Below are positions 23,952-32,426 of a DNA stretch of 48,968 nucleotides, one piece after another. This DNA is from Oscillospiraceae bacterium (GTDB taxonomy: Bacteria > Bacillota > Clostridia > Oscillospirales > Oscillospiraceae): contig JAFRDL010000043.1 of assembly GCA_017411265.1 (NCBI GenBank), positions 1 through 48,968 on the forward strand, given 5' to 3'. Position numbers and translations under genes: made by a program. The first letter of the stretch is position 1. The number at the start of each line of letters is the position of its first letter. The notes under the pieces were generated by a model. The model was not told the origin of the DNA. It worked only from the letters and a program-made list of their open reading frames with translations, and ran no database searches.

Positions 23952-25256
23952 ATGACACTGAAGGAAAAACTGCTGGCCAGGGAGGCTACCCTGGGCGTGA
24001 TCGGTCTAGGTGATGTGGGACTGCCTCTGGCGGTGGAAAAGGCAAAGGCCGGCTTCAAGGTCTTCGGCTTCGACGTCCAGAAGGGAAAGGTAGACATGGT
24101 CAACGCCGGGCACAACTATATCGGCGACGTGGTGAACGAGGACCTGAAGGCCCTGGTGGACGCGGGACAGCTGAAGGCGACCTCCGACTTCGCGGATGCG
24201 GCGCGGTGCGACTGTGTGTGCATCTGCGTGCCCACGCCTCTGGACGCCCATCAGCAGCCGGACATCAGCTACGTGCGCTCCTCCACGGAGAGCATCATGC
24301 CCTTTGTCCACAAAGATATGCTGGTGGTGCTGGAGAGCACCACCTATCCCGGCACCACCGAGGAGCTGGTGAAGCCCATTCTGGAAAAGTCCGGTCTCCG
24401 GTGCGGCAGGGACTTTTATCTGGCGTTCTCTCCCGAACGGGTAGACCCGGGCAACCTGATCTACAAGACCAAGAACACCCCCAAGGTGGTGGGCGGCTGC
24501 ACCCCCGAATGCACCGAGGTGGCCGCCGCCATGTACGAGACGGTGCTGGAGGCGCCGGTCTATAAGGTCTCCTCTCCCGCCATCGCGGAGATGGAGAAGA
24601 TCCTGGAGAACACCTACCGGAACGTGAACATCGGCCTCATCAACGAGCTGGCCATCCTCTGCGACCGGATGAAGATCGACATCTGGGAGGTCATCGACGC
24701 CGCCAAGAGCAAGCCCTACGGCTTCCAGGCCTTCTACCCCGGCCCCGGTCTGGGCGGCCACTGCATCCCCCTGGACCCGTATTATCTCAGCTGGAAGGCC
24801 CGGGAATACGGCTTCCACACCTCCATGATCGAGGCGTCCATGATGGTCAACGACCGGATGCCCGAATACTGTGTGGACCGGACGGCCCGGATCCTCAACG
24901 GCGTGAAAAAGAGCGTCAACGGCGCCAAAGTGCTGGTGCTGGGCGTGGCCTACAAGCAGAATATCGACGATTTCCGGGAGAGTCCGGCCATCTGCGTCAT
25001 CGAGGAGCTGCTGCGCCGGGGCGCGGACGTGGAATACTTCGATCCCTGGGTGCCCAGGTTCCGGAAAAAGGCCCTCACCATGGAGAGCATTCCCGCCCTC
25101 ACCCCCGAGGCCCTGGAAAAGGCCGATATCGTGCTGGTGACCACGGCGCACACCAATGTGGACTACGAGCTGGTGCAGAAGCACGCCCGCCTGGTATTCG
25201 ACACCAAGAACGCCATGAAGAACGTGGCGGCGCGGGACAACATCGAAGTGCTGTAA
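23952..25256 (+). CDS. UDP-N-acetylglucosamine 6-dehydrogenase-like nucleotide sugar dehydrogenase (WbpA type)
   Basis: A 434-residue enzyme of the UDP-sugar 6-dehydrogenase family. G-V-I-G-L-G-D-V-G-L-P is the NAD-binding loop (residues 15-25), E-S-T-T-Y-P-G-T-T lies at about 119-127, and the catalytic Cys271 sits in G-L-G-G-H-C-I-P-L-D-P-Y-Y. Together with the four genes that follow, the likely reaction is oxidation of UDP-GlcNAc to UDP-GlcNAcA, first step to a di-N-acetylated mannuronic acid; oxidation of UDP-ManNAc (WecC) is the main alternative. A 57-base AT-rich gap precedes it, with AAGAAGG as ribosome site. The next start is 2 bases after its stop. Confidence 0.9.
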   Translation: MTLKEKLLAREATLGVIGLGDVGLPLAVEKAKAGFKVFGFDVQKGKVDMVNAGHNYIGDVVNEDLKALVDAGQLKATSDFADAARCDCVCICVPTPLDAHQQPDISYVRSSTESIMPFVHKDMLVVLESTTYPGTTEELVKPILEKSGLRCGRDFYLAFSPERVDPGNLIYKTKNTPKVVGGCTPECTEVAAAMYETVLEAPVYKVSSPAIAEMEKILENTYRNVNIGLINELAILCDRMKIDIWEVIDAAKSKPYGFQAFYPGPGLGGHCIPLDPYYLSWKAREYGFHTSMIEASMMVNDRMPEYCVDRTARILNGVKKSVNGAKVLVLGVAYKQNIDDFRESPAICVIEELLRRGADVEYFDPWVPRFRKKALTMESIPALTPEALEKADIVLVTTAHTNVDYELVQKHARLVFDTKNAMKNVAARDNIEVL

Positions 25257-25258
25257 GT

Positions 25259-26329
25259 ATGAAGATCATGACTGTCGTGGGAGCCCGGCCGCAGTTCATC
25301 AAGGCGGCTGCGCTCTCCCGCGTTCTCCGGCGGGAGCATACGGAGATCCTTGTCCACACCGGACAGCATTACGACGCCAACATGTCCGACATCTTCTTTG
25401 AGGAGATGGAGATCCCCCGGCCGGACTACCACCTGGGCATTTCCGGCGGCAGCCACGGGGAAATGACCGGCCGGATGCTCATGGAGCTGGAAAAGGTGGC
25501 GCAAAGGGAAAACCCCGACGCTCTGCTGGTCTACGGCGACACCAACTCCACCATGGCGGCGGCCCTGGCCGCCGTGAAGCTCCACATCCCCGTGATCCAT
25601 GTGGAGGCGGGGAACCGGCTGGGCACTCTGGACAACCCGGAGGAGGTCAACCGGATCGTCACCGACCACGTGTCCCGGCTGCTGTTCTGCGCCACGGAGG
25701 ACGCCCGGCAGAAGCTGGTCCGGGAGGGACTGGGGGACCGGGCCCATGTGGTGGGCAACATCATGTACGACTCCTTCCTTCACTTTGCGGACAAGCCCTG
25801 GGAGCCCCGCATCCTGGACCATGAGGGCCGCCCGGTGCCGGTGCCGGCGGAGTTCTACTACATGACCTGTCACCGTCAGGAAAACGCGGGGAGCGACGAG
25901 CCCCTCACGGAGATCCTCCACGCCATGAACAGCCTGGACGCCCCCACGATCTACGCCGTCCACCCCCGGAACCGGGAACGGGCGCTGCGTATCCGGGAGC
26001 GGGACGGGCTGGACAACATCCTCCTCACCCAGCCGGTAGGATATTCGGATTCCGTTCATCTCACCCAGCACGCCAAAAAAATCGTTACGGATTCCGGCGG
26101 GCTCCAGTGCGAGGCGTTTTACGCCGGCGTCCAGTGCGTGTTCATCCTGGATTATGTGGTGTGGCCGGAAACCATGGTGGGAAACCGAAACCAACTGGCG
26201 AAGCCGGACCGGGCGGATATCCTGCGAAAGCTGTCCGCCGAACAGACCGTGGATCCCGCCTACCGGCCCTTTGGGGACGGGCACACGGCGGAAAAGATCT
26301 GCGACGTTTTGAGGGAAGTCAAGCTATGA
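25259..26329 (+). CDS. wecB: Non-hydrolysing UDP-GlcNAc 2-epimerase family (WecB/WbpI type)
   Basis: A 356-residue epimerase: V-V-G-A-R-P-Q-F-I-K at residues 6-15, Y-G-D-T-N-S-T, H-V-E-A-G-N-R, T-C-H-R-Q-E-N and T-D-S-G-G-L-Q. The E-A-G-N-R form, in place of the E-A-G-L-R of ordinary UDP-GlcNAc epimerases, is that of WbpI-like enzymes acting on UDP-2,3-diacetamido-glucuronic acid, which fits the neighbouring genes. The expected product is UDP-ManNAc3NAcA. The family is cytoplasmic. Its stop overlaps the next ATG by 4 bases. Confidence 0.88.
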   Translation: MKIMTVVGARPQFIKAAALSRVLRREHTEILVHTGQHYDANMSDIFFEEMEIPRPDYHLGISGGSHGEMTGRMLMELEKVAQRENPDALLVYGDTNSTMAAALAAVKLHIPVIHVEAGNRLGTLDNPEEVNRIVTDHVSRLLFCATEDARQKLVREGLGDRAHVVGNIMYDSFLHFADKPWEPRILDHEGRPVPVPAEFYYMTCHRQENAGSDEPLTEILHAMNSLDAPTIYAVHPRNRERALRIRERDGLDNILLTQPVGYSDSVHLTQHAKKIVTDSGGLQCEAFYAGVQCVFILDYVVWPETMVGNRNQLAKPDRADILRKLSAEQTVDPAYRPFGDGHTAEKICDVLREVKL

Positions 26330-27396
26330 GATACGCCCTGATCGGCTGCGGCATGATCGCGCCGAACCATATCAAAGCCGCGCTGGAGACGGGGCTGGAG
26401 ATCGCGGCTCTCTGCGATCTGGTGGATGAGAATCTCCAAAAGACCCTGGCTCTGATCCCGGAGGAAAAGCGCGCCGGGGTGCGCCTCTACGCCGACCACC
26501 GGCGGATGCTCACGGAGGTCCGGCCGGAGCTGGTCGCTCTGGCGCTGGGGAGCGGCGTGAAGCGCGCCATCGCCTGCGACTGCATGGCGGCGGGGGCCCA
26601 CGTCATCGTGGAAAAGCCCATCGCCCTCTCCCTGGAGGAGGCGGACGCCATGATCGCCTGCGCGGCGGAGAACGGCGTGAAGCTGTGCGTGAACCACCAG
26701 CTGCGCTTCTGCCCCTCGGTGCGGGCGCTGAAGGCCGCGGCGGAGGACGGGAGCTTCGGAAGAATGCTCCACGCCGCCGCCCAGATCCGGCGGAACCGGG
26801 GCAAGGCCTATTTTGACGCGGGCAAGTGGCGGGGCACCTGGAAAAACGACGGCGGCACGCTGATGAACCAGTGCATCCACTACACCGATCTCCTGGGCTG
26901 GGTCCTGGGCGATGTGGACGAGGTCTTCGCCTACACCGACCGGCTGAGCCATCCGTACATCGAGGCGGAGGACATGGGCCTGGCTCTGGTGAAATTCAAA
27001 AGCGGCGCCTACGCCGTCGTCGAGGGCACCGTGGACGTGTACCCCAACAACCTCAGCGATTCCATGGCCTTTTTCGGCGAGAACGGAACGGTGTCCGTAT
27101 CCGGCAAGTATCTGGACCAGACGGAGCGCTGGCAGTTCGGCGACGGGACGGCGTCCCTGGCCGACAGTCTGCGGAAGTACGCCGTGGAGGATATGGGCAC
27201 GGGCCACACCCCGGTATACCGGGACATGATCGACGCCGTCCAGGCCGGCCGGGAGCCGGTATGCTCCGGCGCCGAGGGTCGGAAAGCCCTGGAGCTGGTG
27301 CTGGGGATCTATGCCTCCGCCGCGGCGGGGAAGCCGGTGCGCTTTCCCCTGGAGCGGGGTTCCACCATGGACTATGTGGGGAGATTTGACGTATGA
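26326..27396 (+). CDS. Gfo/Idh/MocA family oxidoreductase (WbpB-like sugar-nucleotide 3-dehydrogenase)
   Basis: A 356-residue NAD(P)-dependent oxidoreductase with the N-terminal loop A-L-I-G-C-G-M-I-A (residues 3-11), the family's E-K-P-I-A-L-S (about 94-100, with the conserved Lys) and a C-terminal sheet domain with G-G-T-L-M-N-Q-C-I-H-Y-T-D-L-L. In context it probably oxidises C3 of UDP-GlcNAcA, giving the keto sugar used by the aminotransferase gene two places downstream. Start and stop both overlap neighbouring genes by ATGA, so its translation is coupled on each side. Confidence 0.87.
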   Translation: MRYALIGCGMIAPNHIKAALETGLEIAALCDLVDENLQKTLALIPEEKRAGVRLYADHRRMLTEVRPELVALALGSGVKRAIACDCMAAGAHVIVEKPIALSLEEADAMIACAAENGVKLCVNHQLRFCPSVRALKAAAEDGSFGRMLHAAAQIRRNRGKAYFDAGKWRGTWKNDGGTLMNQCIHYTDLLGWVLGDVDEVFAYTDRLSHPYIEAEDMGLALVKFKSGAYAVVEGTVDVYPNNLSDSMAFFGENGTVSVSGKYLDQTERWQFGDGTASLADSLRKYAVEDMGTGHTPVYRDMIDAVQAGREPVCSGAEGRKALELVLGIYASAAAGKPVRFPLERGSTMDYVGRFDV

Positions 27397-27956
27397 GCGA
27401 TTATTTTGTCCATGAGAGCAGCGTGGTGGACGAGGGCGTTTCCATCGGCGCCGGGACGCGGATCTGGCATTTCTGCCACATCCAGACCGGAGCGGTCATC
27501 GGAGAGAACTGCTCCCTGGGCCAGAATGTGAACGTCTCCAACAACGTCCGCATGGGGAACGGCTGCAAGCTGCAGAACAACGTGTCCCTCTACGAGGGCG
27601 TGGAGCTGGAGGACTATGTGTTCTGCGGCCCCTCCAGCGTGTTCACCAACGATCTGACCCCCCGGGCCAAGTACCCCAAGGGCCGGGCGGGATATAAGAA
27701 AACACGGATCCGGGAAGGAGCCTCTGTCGGCGCCAACGCCACGGTGGTCTGCGGCCATACGGTGGGCCGCTGGGCGCTGATCGGGGCGGGGGCGGTGGTG
27801 ACCTCCGACGTACCGGACCACGCGCTGATGCTGGGCGTCCCGGCCCGGCGGGCGGGCTGGGCCTGCGAGTGCGGCGCCATCCTGCCGGAGGACCTGGTCT
27901 GTCCGGTCTGCGGACGGAAATACCGGGAAGGGGAAAACGGATTAACGGAGGAGTAA
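27393..27956 (+). CDS. Left-handed beta-helix N-acetyltransferase (WbpD-like)
   Basis: A 187-residue hexapeptide-repeat acyltransferase: successive I-G-A-G-T, I-G-E-N-C and G-N-G-C units over residues 15-140, with the W-H-F-C-H-I core (about 25-30) and the insert N-D-L-T-P-R-A common in 3-N-acetyltransferases of the WbpD/WlbB group. The C-terminal 35 residues contain C-E-C and C-P-V-C-G, a small zinc-ribbon-like tail found in part of this family. The expected role is acetylation of the 3-amino group made by the aminotransferase, using acetyl-CoA. Confidence 0.88.
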   Translation: MSDYFVHESSVVDEGVSIGAGTRIWHFCHIQTGAVIGENCSLGQNVNVSNNVRMGNGCKLQNNVSLYEGVELEDYVFCGPSSVFTNDLTPRAKYPKGRAGYKKTRIREGASVGANATVVCGHTVGRWALIGAGAVVTSDVPDHALMLGVPARRAGWACECGAILPEDLVCPVCGRKYREGENGLTEE

Positions 27957-27960
27957 TACG

Positions 27961-29088
27961 ATGCAGTTTCGGGATCTGCAAAAGCAGTATGAGGTTTTGA
28001 AGCCAAAAATGGACGCAGCCATGGCGGAAGTCGCCGCCTCCGCCCGGTTCATCAGCGGCCCCCAGATCAAGGAGCTGGAGGACCGGCTGGCGGCCTGGGT
28101 GGGCAGGAAGCACTGCGTCTGCTGCGCCAACGGCACCGACGCCCTGCAGCTGTGTCTGATGGCCTGGGGCATCGGCCCCGGGGACGCGGTGTTCGTGCCG
28201 GACTTCACCTTCTTTTCCACCGGCGAGGTGGTCTCCGCCGTGGGGGCGACTCCGGTGTTCTATGATGTTTCTCCCGTGACCTTCAACGCCGACGCGGAAA
28301 GCCTGGAGTCCGCGGTGGAGCTGGTAAAAAGGGAAGGGAAACTGACTCCCCGGGTGGTGGCGGACGTAGACCTGTTCGGTCTGCCCGCGGATCACGAGGC
28401 GGTCGCCGCCGTGGCGAAAAAGCACGGCCTCCTCTTCATGGAGGACGCGGCCCAGGGGTTCGGCGGTTCTCTCCACGGGAAGCGCAACGGCGCTTTCGGC
28501 GACGCGGCCACCACCTCCTTTTTCCCGGCTAAGCCCCTGGGCTGCTACGGCGACGGCGGCGCCGTTTTCACCGACGACGACGCCATGGCCGCCCTGTTCC
28601 GCTCCCTGTGTGTCCACGGCAAGGGGACGTTCAAATACGACAACGTGCGCATCGGCATGAACTCCCGGCTGGACACCCTCCAGGCGGCGATCCTTCAGGT
28701 CAAAATGGACGCCTTTGAGGAATACGAGCTGGCAGACGTGAACAAAGCCGCCCAATGGTACGACGAGGCCCTGGCGGACCTGCCGATGATCAGACCCACG
28801 GTCCCGGAGGGCTGGTATTCCAGCTGGGCCCAGTACACGCTCCGGCTCCGGAGTCGGGAGGAGCGGGACACGGTGCAGGCTCGCCTGAAGGAAAAGGGCG
28901 TCCCCACCATGGTCTACTACCCCAAGCCCATGCATGTCCAGAAGGCCTTCGAGGGCGGGGAACGGCACGTGCCCTGTCCGGTGACGGAGGAGCTGTGCGG
29001 CACGGTCCTCTCCCTGCCCATGCACCCCTATCTCCACCGGGAGACCGTGGATGCGGTAGCTGCTGCGCTGCGGGAGGCACTGGGCTGA
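27961..29088 (+). CDS. DegT/DnrJ/EryC1/StrS aminotransferase (WbpE-like)
   Basis: A 375-residue PLP-dependent sugar aminotransferase. N-G-T-D-A-L (residues 57-62), D-A-A-Q-G (about 162-166) and the Schiff-base Lys191? region S-F-F-P-A-K-P-L-G-C-Y-G-D-G-G (Lys at about 181-182 by count) mark the family; R-I-G-M-N-S-R-L-D follows. In this operon it should aminate C3 of the 3-keto UDP-GlcNAcA made by the upstream oxidoreductase, with glutamate as donor. GGAGGAG lies before the ATG, 4 bases after the previous stop. A terminator hairpin follows. Confidence 0.9.
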   Translation: MQFRDLQKQYEVLKPKMDAAMAEVAASARFISGPQIKELEDRLAAWVGRKHCVCCANGTDALQLCLMAWGIGPGDAVFVPDFTFFSTGEVVSAVGATPVFYDVSPVTFNADAESLESAVELVKREGKLTPRVVADVDLFGLPADHEAVAAVAKKHGLLFMEDAAQGFGGSLHGKRNGAFGDAATTSFFPAKPLGCYGDGGAVFTDDDAMAALFRSLCVHGKGTFKYDNVRIGMNSRLDTLQAAILQVKMDAFEEYELADVNKAAQWYDEALADLPMIRPTVPEGWYSSWAQYTLRLRSREERDTVQARLKEKGVPTMVYYPKPMHVQKAFEGGERHVPCPVTEELCGTVLSLPMHPYLHRETVDAVAAALREALG

Positions 29089-29112
29089 AAATCGGTTCCC
29101 GACAGGAATACG

Positions 29113-29142
29113 GCGCCCCTGCCGTCGGCGGGGGCGCTTTTA
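29113..29142 (+). terminator. Terminator of the sugar-nucleotide operon
   Basis: GCGCCCCTGC pairs with GCGGGGGCGC (about 29113-29137, one G-U pair), followed by TTTTATATT. Confidence 0.75.
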
Positions 29143-29241
29143 TATTGCTTGCGCCGGAGATCTTTTTGTGGTATCTTTAACATGGATTTATATATGGATC
29201 GCAGGATCCATGAAGGCTGTGGATGCAGAAAGGAGTATCGT

Positions 29242-30267
29242 ATGCTGCTTTGGATCATTATCATCGCCGCGGCGGTGGGGTTGGCTCTGATCGTGTTCGG
29301 CTCATCCCGGGCCGGAGCCCCGGCCCGCTCCGGCGTGACGCCCAAAAAGATCATCCTCCCGGTGGTGGTCCTGCTCCTGGTGGTGGCGCTGGGCTTCGGC
29401 TCGGTCTACCAGCTGCAGGAGGACGAATACGCCGTGATCACCACCTTCGGCAAACCCAGCGTGGTGAACACCTCCGGGCTGAAATTCAAGATCCCCCTCA
29501 TCCAGAAGAAGACCATCGTCAGCAAGGCCACCCAGGGCTTTGCCATCGGCTATAACCTGAACACCGGCGCCAGCATCGAGGATGAGTCGCTGATGATCAG
29601 CGTGGACTTCAACTTTGTCAATGTGGATTTTTACGTGGAATACCGCGTCATCGATCCCGTGAAATACCTCTACAACAGCCGGGAGCCGGTGAACATCCTG
29701 AAAATGCTCTGCCAGAGCTACATCCGCGATACCATCGGCCTGTACGGGGTGGACGACGTGATCACCACCGGCAAGGCGGAGATCCAGTCCGCCATCCGGG
29801 ACAAGATCGTGGCCCGCCTGGAGCAGGAGGACCTGGGGATCGCCCTGGTGAACATCGCCATCCAGGATGCGGAGCCTCCCACCACGGAGGTGCAGCAGGC
29901 CTTCAAGGCGGTGGAGACCTCCAAGCAGGAGGCGGAGACCGCCATCAACAACGCCAACAAGTACGCCAACGAGCAGCTCCCCGCGGCCAAGGCCAACGCC
30001 GACCAGATCCTCCAGCAGGCGGAGGCCTACAAGGCCTCCCGCATCGCCGAGGCGGAGGGACAGGCTTCCCGCTTCGCCGAGCTCTTCGCGGAGTACTCCA
30101 AGTTTCCGGAGATCACCCGGCAGCGGCTGTTCTATGAGACCATCTCCCGGGTGTTCCCGGATATGAAGGTCATCATCCTGGGCCGGGACGGCAGCCAGCT
30201 GACTACCGTGCTGCCCCTGGACAGCTTTGTGGACGCGGAAGCCGGGATCCCGGCGGACGTGGGCTGA
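29242..30267 (+). CDS. hflK: SPFH/Band 7 protein, HflK-like
   Basis: A 341-residue protein with two N-terminal hydrophobic stretches (about 2-18 and 36-56), then the SPFH domain (Q-E-D-E-Y-A-V-I-T-T-F-G-K at about 61-73) and a long Ala/Glu/Gln-rich coiled coil (about 215-285) with A-E-A-Y-K-A-S-R-I-A-E-A-E-G. In other bacteria HflK forms a large membrane cage with HflC around the protease FtsH. AAAGGAG at 29229-29235 fixes the ATG at 29242 although the frame is open further upstream. It is 14 bases before hflC, and both sit between the sugar-nucleotide operon and a glycosyltransferase, which is not their usual setting. Confidence 0.88.
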   Translation: MLLWIIIIAAAVGLALIVFGSSRAGAPARSGVTPKKIILPVVVLLLVVALGFGSVYQLQEDEYAVITTFGKPSVVNTSGLKFKIPLIQKKTIVSKATQGFAIGYNLNTGASIEDESLMISVDFNFVNVDFYVEYRVIDPVKYLYNSREPVNILKMLCQSYIRDTIGLYGVDDVITTGKAEIQSAIRDKIVARLEQEDLGIALVNIAIQDAEPPTTEVQQAFKAVETSKQEAETAINNANKYANEQLPAAKANADQILQQAEAYKASRIAEAEGQASRFAELFAEYSKFPEITRQRLFYETISRVFPDMKVIILGRDGSQLTTVLPLDSFVDAEAGIPADVG

Positions 30268-30281
30268 AAGGAGGAGACGAC

Positions 30282-31169
30282 ATGGAAAACACCTCGGTGA
30301 AAAGACCCCATACCGCCCGCTGGATCATTCTGGTGGTGCTGCTGATCGTGGCGGTCATCGTGATCTCCAACTGCTTTTACGTGGTCCATCAGAACGAATA
30401 CGGCATCATCCGTCAGTTCGGCGCGGTGGTGGATGTGAAGAACGAGCCCGGCATCTACGCCAAGATCCCCTTCATCCAGGAACGGAGCACCCTGCCCAAC
30501 ACGGTCCTGCTTTACGACCTGCCCGTGAGCGACATGATCTCCGCGGACAAGACTACCCTCATCGCGGACTGCTTCGCCATCTGGCGCATCGACGATCCCC
30601 GGCTCTTCATCGAGACGCTGTCCGGCAGCGTGGCCAACGCGGAGGGCCGCATCAACGCCAACGTGTACAATGCGCTGAAGACCGTCATCAGCTCCATGAC
30701 CCAGGCGGAGATCATCTCCGGCCGCGGCGGGGCGCTGGTGAACGCCATCATGCGAAACATCGGCAATTCCTTCCAGCGCTACGGCATCGACCTCATCGCC
30801 GTGGAGACCAAAAAGATCGACCTGCCGGACGACAACAAGGCCGCCGTTTTCAACCGGATGATCTCCGAACGGAACAACATCGCCGCCGGCTATCTGGCCG
30901 AGGGCGAGAGCGAGGCCAAGGAGATCCGCAACACTGCCGACCGCAAGGTACAGATCCTTCTGGCGGAGGCCAGCGCCCAGAGCGCCACCATCCGTGCCGA
31001 GGGCGACGCGGAATATATGCGCATCCTCTCGGAGGTCTACGATTCCGAGGAGGAAGCCGAGTTCTATACCTTCATGATCGCCCTGGATGCGCTGAAGGCC
31101 TCCATGACCGGGGAGGAGAAGACCCTCATCCTGGACGCGGACAGCCCCATCGCCCAACTGTTCTACTGA
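30282..31169 (+). CDS. hflC: SPFH/Band 7 protein, HflC-like
   Basis: A 295-residue partner of the preceding protein: one membrane segment (about 13-34), V-V-H-Q-N-E-Y-G-I-I-R-Q-F-G (about 34-47) opening the SPFH domain, and M-I-S-E-R-N-N-I-A-A-G-Y-L-A-E-G-E-S-E-A with A-E-G-D-A-E-Y in the coiled-coil end, as in HflC. It is expected to face the outside of the membrane with HflK and to control membrane proteolysis or microdomains. Its stop is one base before the TTG start of a glycosyltransferase gene, so the three genes at 29242-32262 form one coupled unit. Confidence 0.88.
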   Translation: MENTSVKRPHTARWIILVVLLIVAVIVISNCFYVVHQNEYGIIRQFGAVVDVKNEPGIYAKIPFIQERSTLPNTVLLYDLPVSDMISADKTTLIADCFAIWRIDDPRLFIETLSGSVANAEGRINANVYNALKTVISSMTQAEIISGRGGALVNAIMRNIGNSFQRYGIDLIAVETKKIDLPDDNKAAVFNRMISERNNIAAGYLAEGESEAKEIRNTADRKVQILLAEASAQSATIRAEGDAEYMRILSEVYDSEEEAEFYTFMIALDALKASMTGEEKTLILDADSPIAQLFY

Positions 31170-31170
31170 G

Positions 31171-32262
31171 TTGAACATCCTGTACCTTATCAGCTTCGCC
31201 GGGAAGGCGGGCACGGAGAAATACGTCTGGGATCTGATGGAGACCTTCTCCCGCCGGGGAGACGTCTGCCATCTGGTATACTGCGAGGAAGGCGAGCTGT
31301 CCCGGAAGACCGCGGCGGCGGGCTATCCCACGGTGCGGATGGACCTTCGTCCCCGGCATATCCTCTCCGCCGCCCGGACACTGGCGCGGTACTGCCGGGA
31401 GCACGACATCCATGTGATCCACGCACAGTATCCCCGGGAGAACGTGATCGCCGTGCTGAGCCGCCGGTTCCGCCCGGAGACAAGGGTGGTCTTCACCAGC
31501 CACCTCACCATCCGGCAGGGAAGGATCTGGCGGTATGTCAATCGAAAGATCACCCCGCAGGATGCCTGCGTGGTGTCCGTCTGCACCCGGGGCGCGGAGC
31601 TGCTCCGGGAAAACGGCGTGGCGCCGGACCGGATCCGGGTGATCTTCAACGGGATCGTCCCCGGGCCCCTGCCGCCCCGGAAGAACGTGATCCGGGAGGA
31701 ATACGGCCTGGGGGAGGAGACGTTCGTTTTTATCACCCTGGCCCGGTACGCCCCGGAGAAGGGGCTGGACGCGCTGCTGGCGTCCCTGGCTGCCCTGCGG
31801 GAGAAAACGGACCTGCCTTTTGTCTGTCTCATCGCCGGGGACGGGGAGGAGTTCGACCGCATCGCCGGTGAGATCCGGCGGCTGGATCTGGAGGACCGCG
31901 TGATCCAGGCCGGATATCGGACCGACGCGATGGATCTGCTCTGCTCCGCGGACGCCTACGTGAGCACGGCGCTCCGCAACGAGGCCATGAGCTTCGCCAT
32001 CCTGGAGGCCATGAGCTGCGGCCTGCCTCTGGCGGTGACGGATGTAGGCGCGGGACGGGATCTGGCGGAGGGCTGCGGCTTCGTGACCCCGCCGGGAGAC
32101 ACGGAGGCCATGGCGGAGGCGCTGTGCGCCCTCCGCGCCGACAGCACGCTCTGTCGGGAGCTGGGCCGCGCCGCCTGGGAGCGGGCGAGCCGGGTCTTCG
32201 ACTTCCGGAAAAGCGCGGAGGAGCTCCGTGCGGTGTACGAAAACGGCACGGATCTCCTTTAA
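31171..32262 (+). CDS. GT4 family glycosyltransferase with TTG start
   Basis: A 363-residue GT4 enzyme: N-I-L-Y-L-I-S-F-A-G-K-A-G-T-E-K-Y at the N-terminus, H-A-Q-Y-P-R and T-S-H-L-T in the N-lobe, and the donor motif E-A-M-S-F-A-I-L-E-A-M-S-C-G-L-P. The start must be the TTG at 31171, because the family N-terminus begins there and no ATG is near. It lies one base after the hflC stop and lacks a strong ribosome site, so it probably depends on translation of hflC. This suggests a functional tie between the SPFH pair and glycan assembly. Confidence 0.88.
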   Translation: MNILYLISFAGKAGTEKYVWDLMETFSRRGDVCHLVYCEEGELSRKTAAAGYPTVRMDLRPRHILSAARTLARYCREHDIHVIHAQYPRENVIAVLSRRFRPETRVVFTSHLTIRQGRIWRYVNRKITPQDACVVSVCTRGAELLRENGVAPDRIRVIFNGIVPGPLPPRKNVIREEYGLGEETFVFITLARYAPEKGLDALLASLAALREKTDLPFVCLIAGDGEEFDRIAGEIRRLDLEDRVIQAGYRTDAMDLLCSADAYVSTALRNEAMSFAILEAMSCGLPLAVTDVGAGRDLAEGCGFVTPPGDTEAMAEALCALRADSTLCRELGRAAWERASRVFDFRKSAEELRAVYENGTDLL

Positions 32263-32299
32263 CGGACAAAACACCCTTTTCTTTTTTCCTGTCGGATAG

Positions 32300-32358
32300 T
32301 ATAATATTATTTACGTTAAAAAAGAGAAGCGGCGTTCCGGATGCGGAATGCGCTTCTC
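32300..32358 (+). promoter_or_regulatory. -10 box and 5' leader hairpin of the LCP gene
   Basis: TATAAT at 32300-32305 (no good -35; T-rich sequence at that distance). About 19 bases further on, GAGAAGCG (32324-32331) pairs with CGCTTCTC (32351-32358) and TTCCG (32335-32339) with CGGAA (32344-32348), making a stem-loop near the expected 5' end of the mRNA. Confidence 0.5.
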
Positions 32359-32426
32359 AAGGATCGAAGAGAGGTATTCTTTCCCCGCTGCCCTCCCGAT
32401 CTACCAAGACAAAAGGAGAACCGCCC

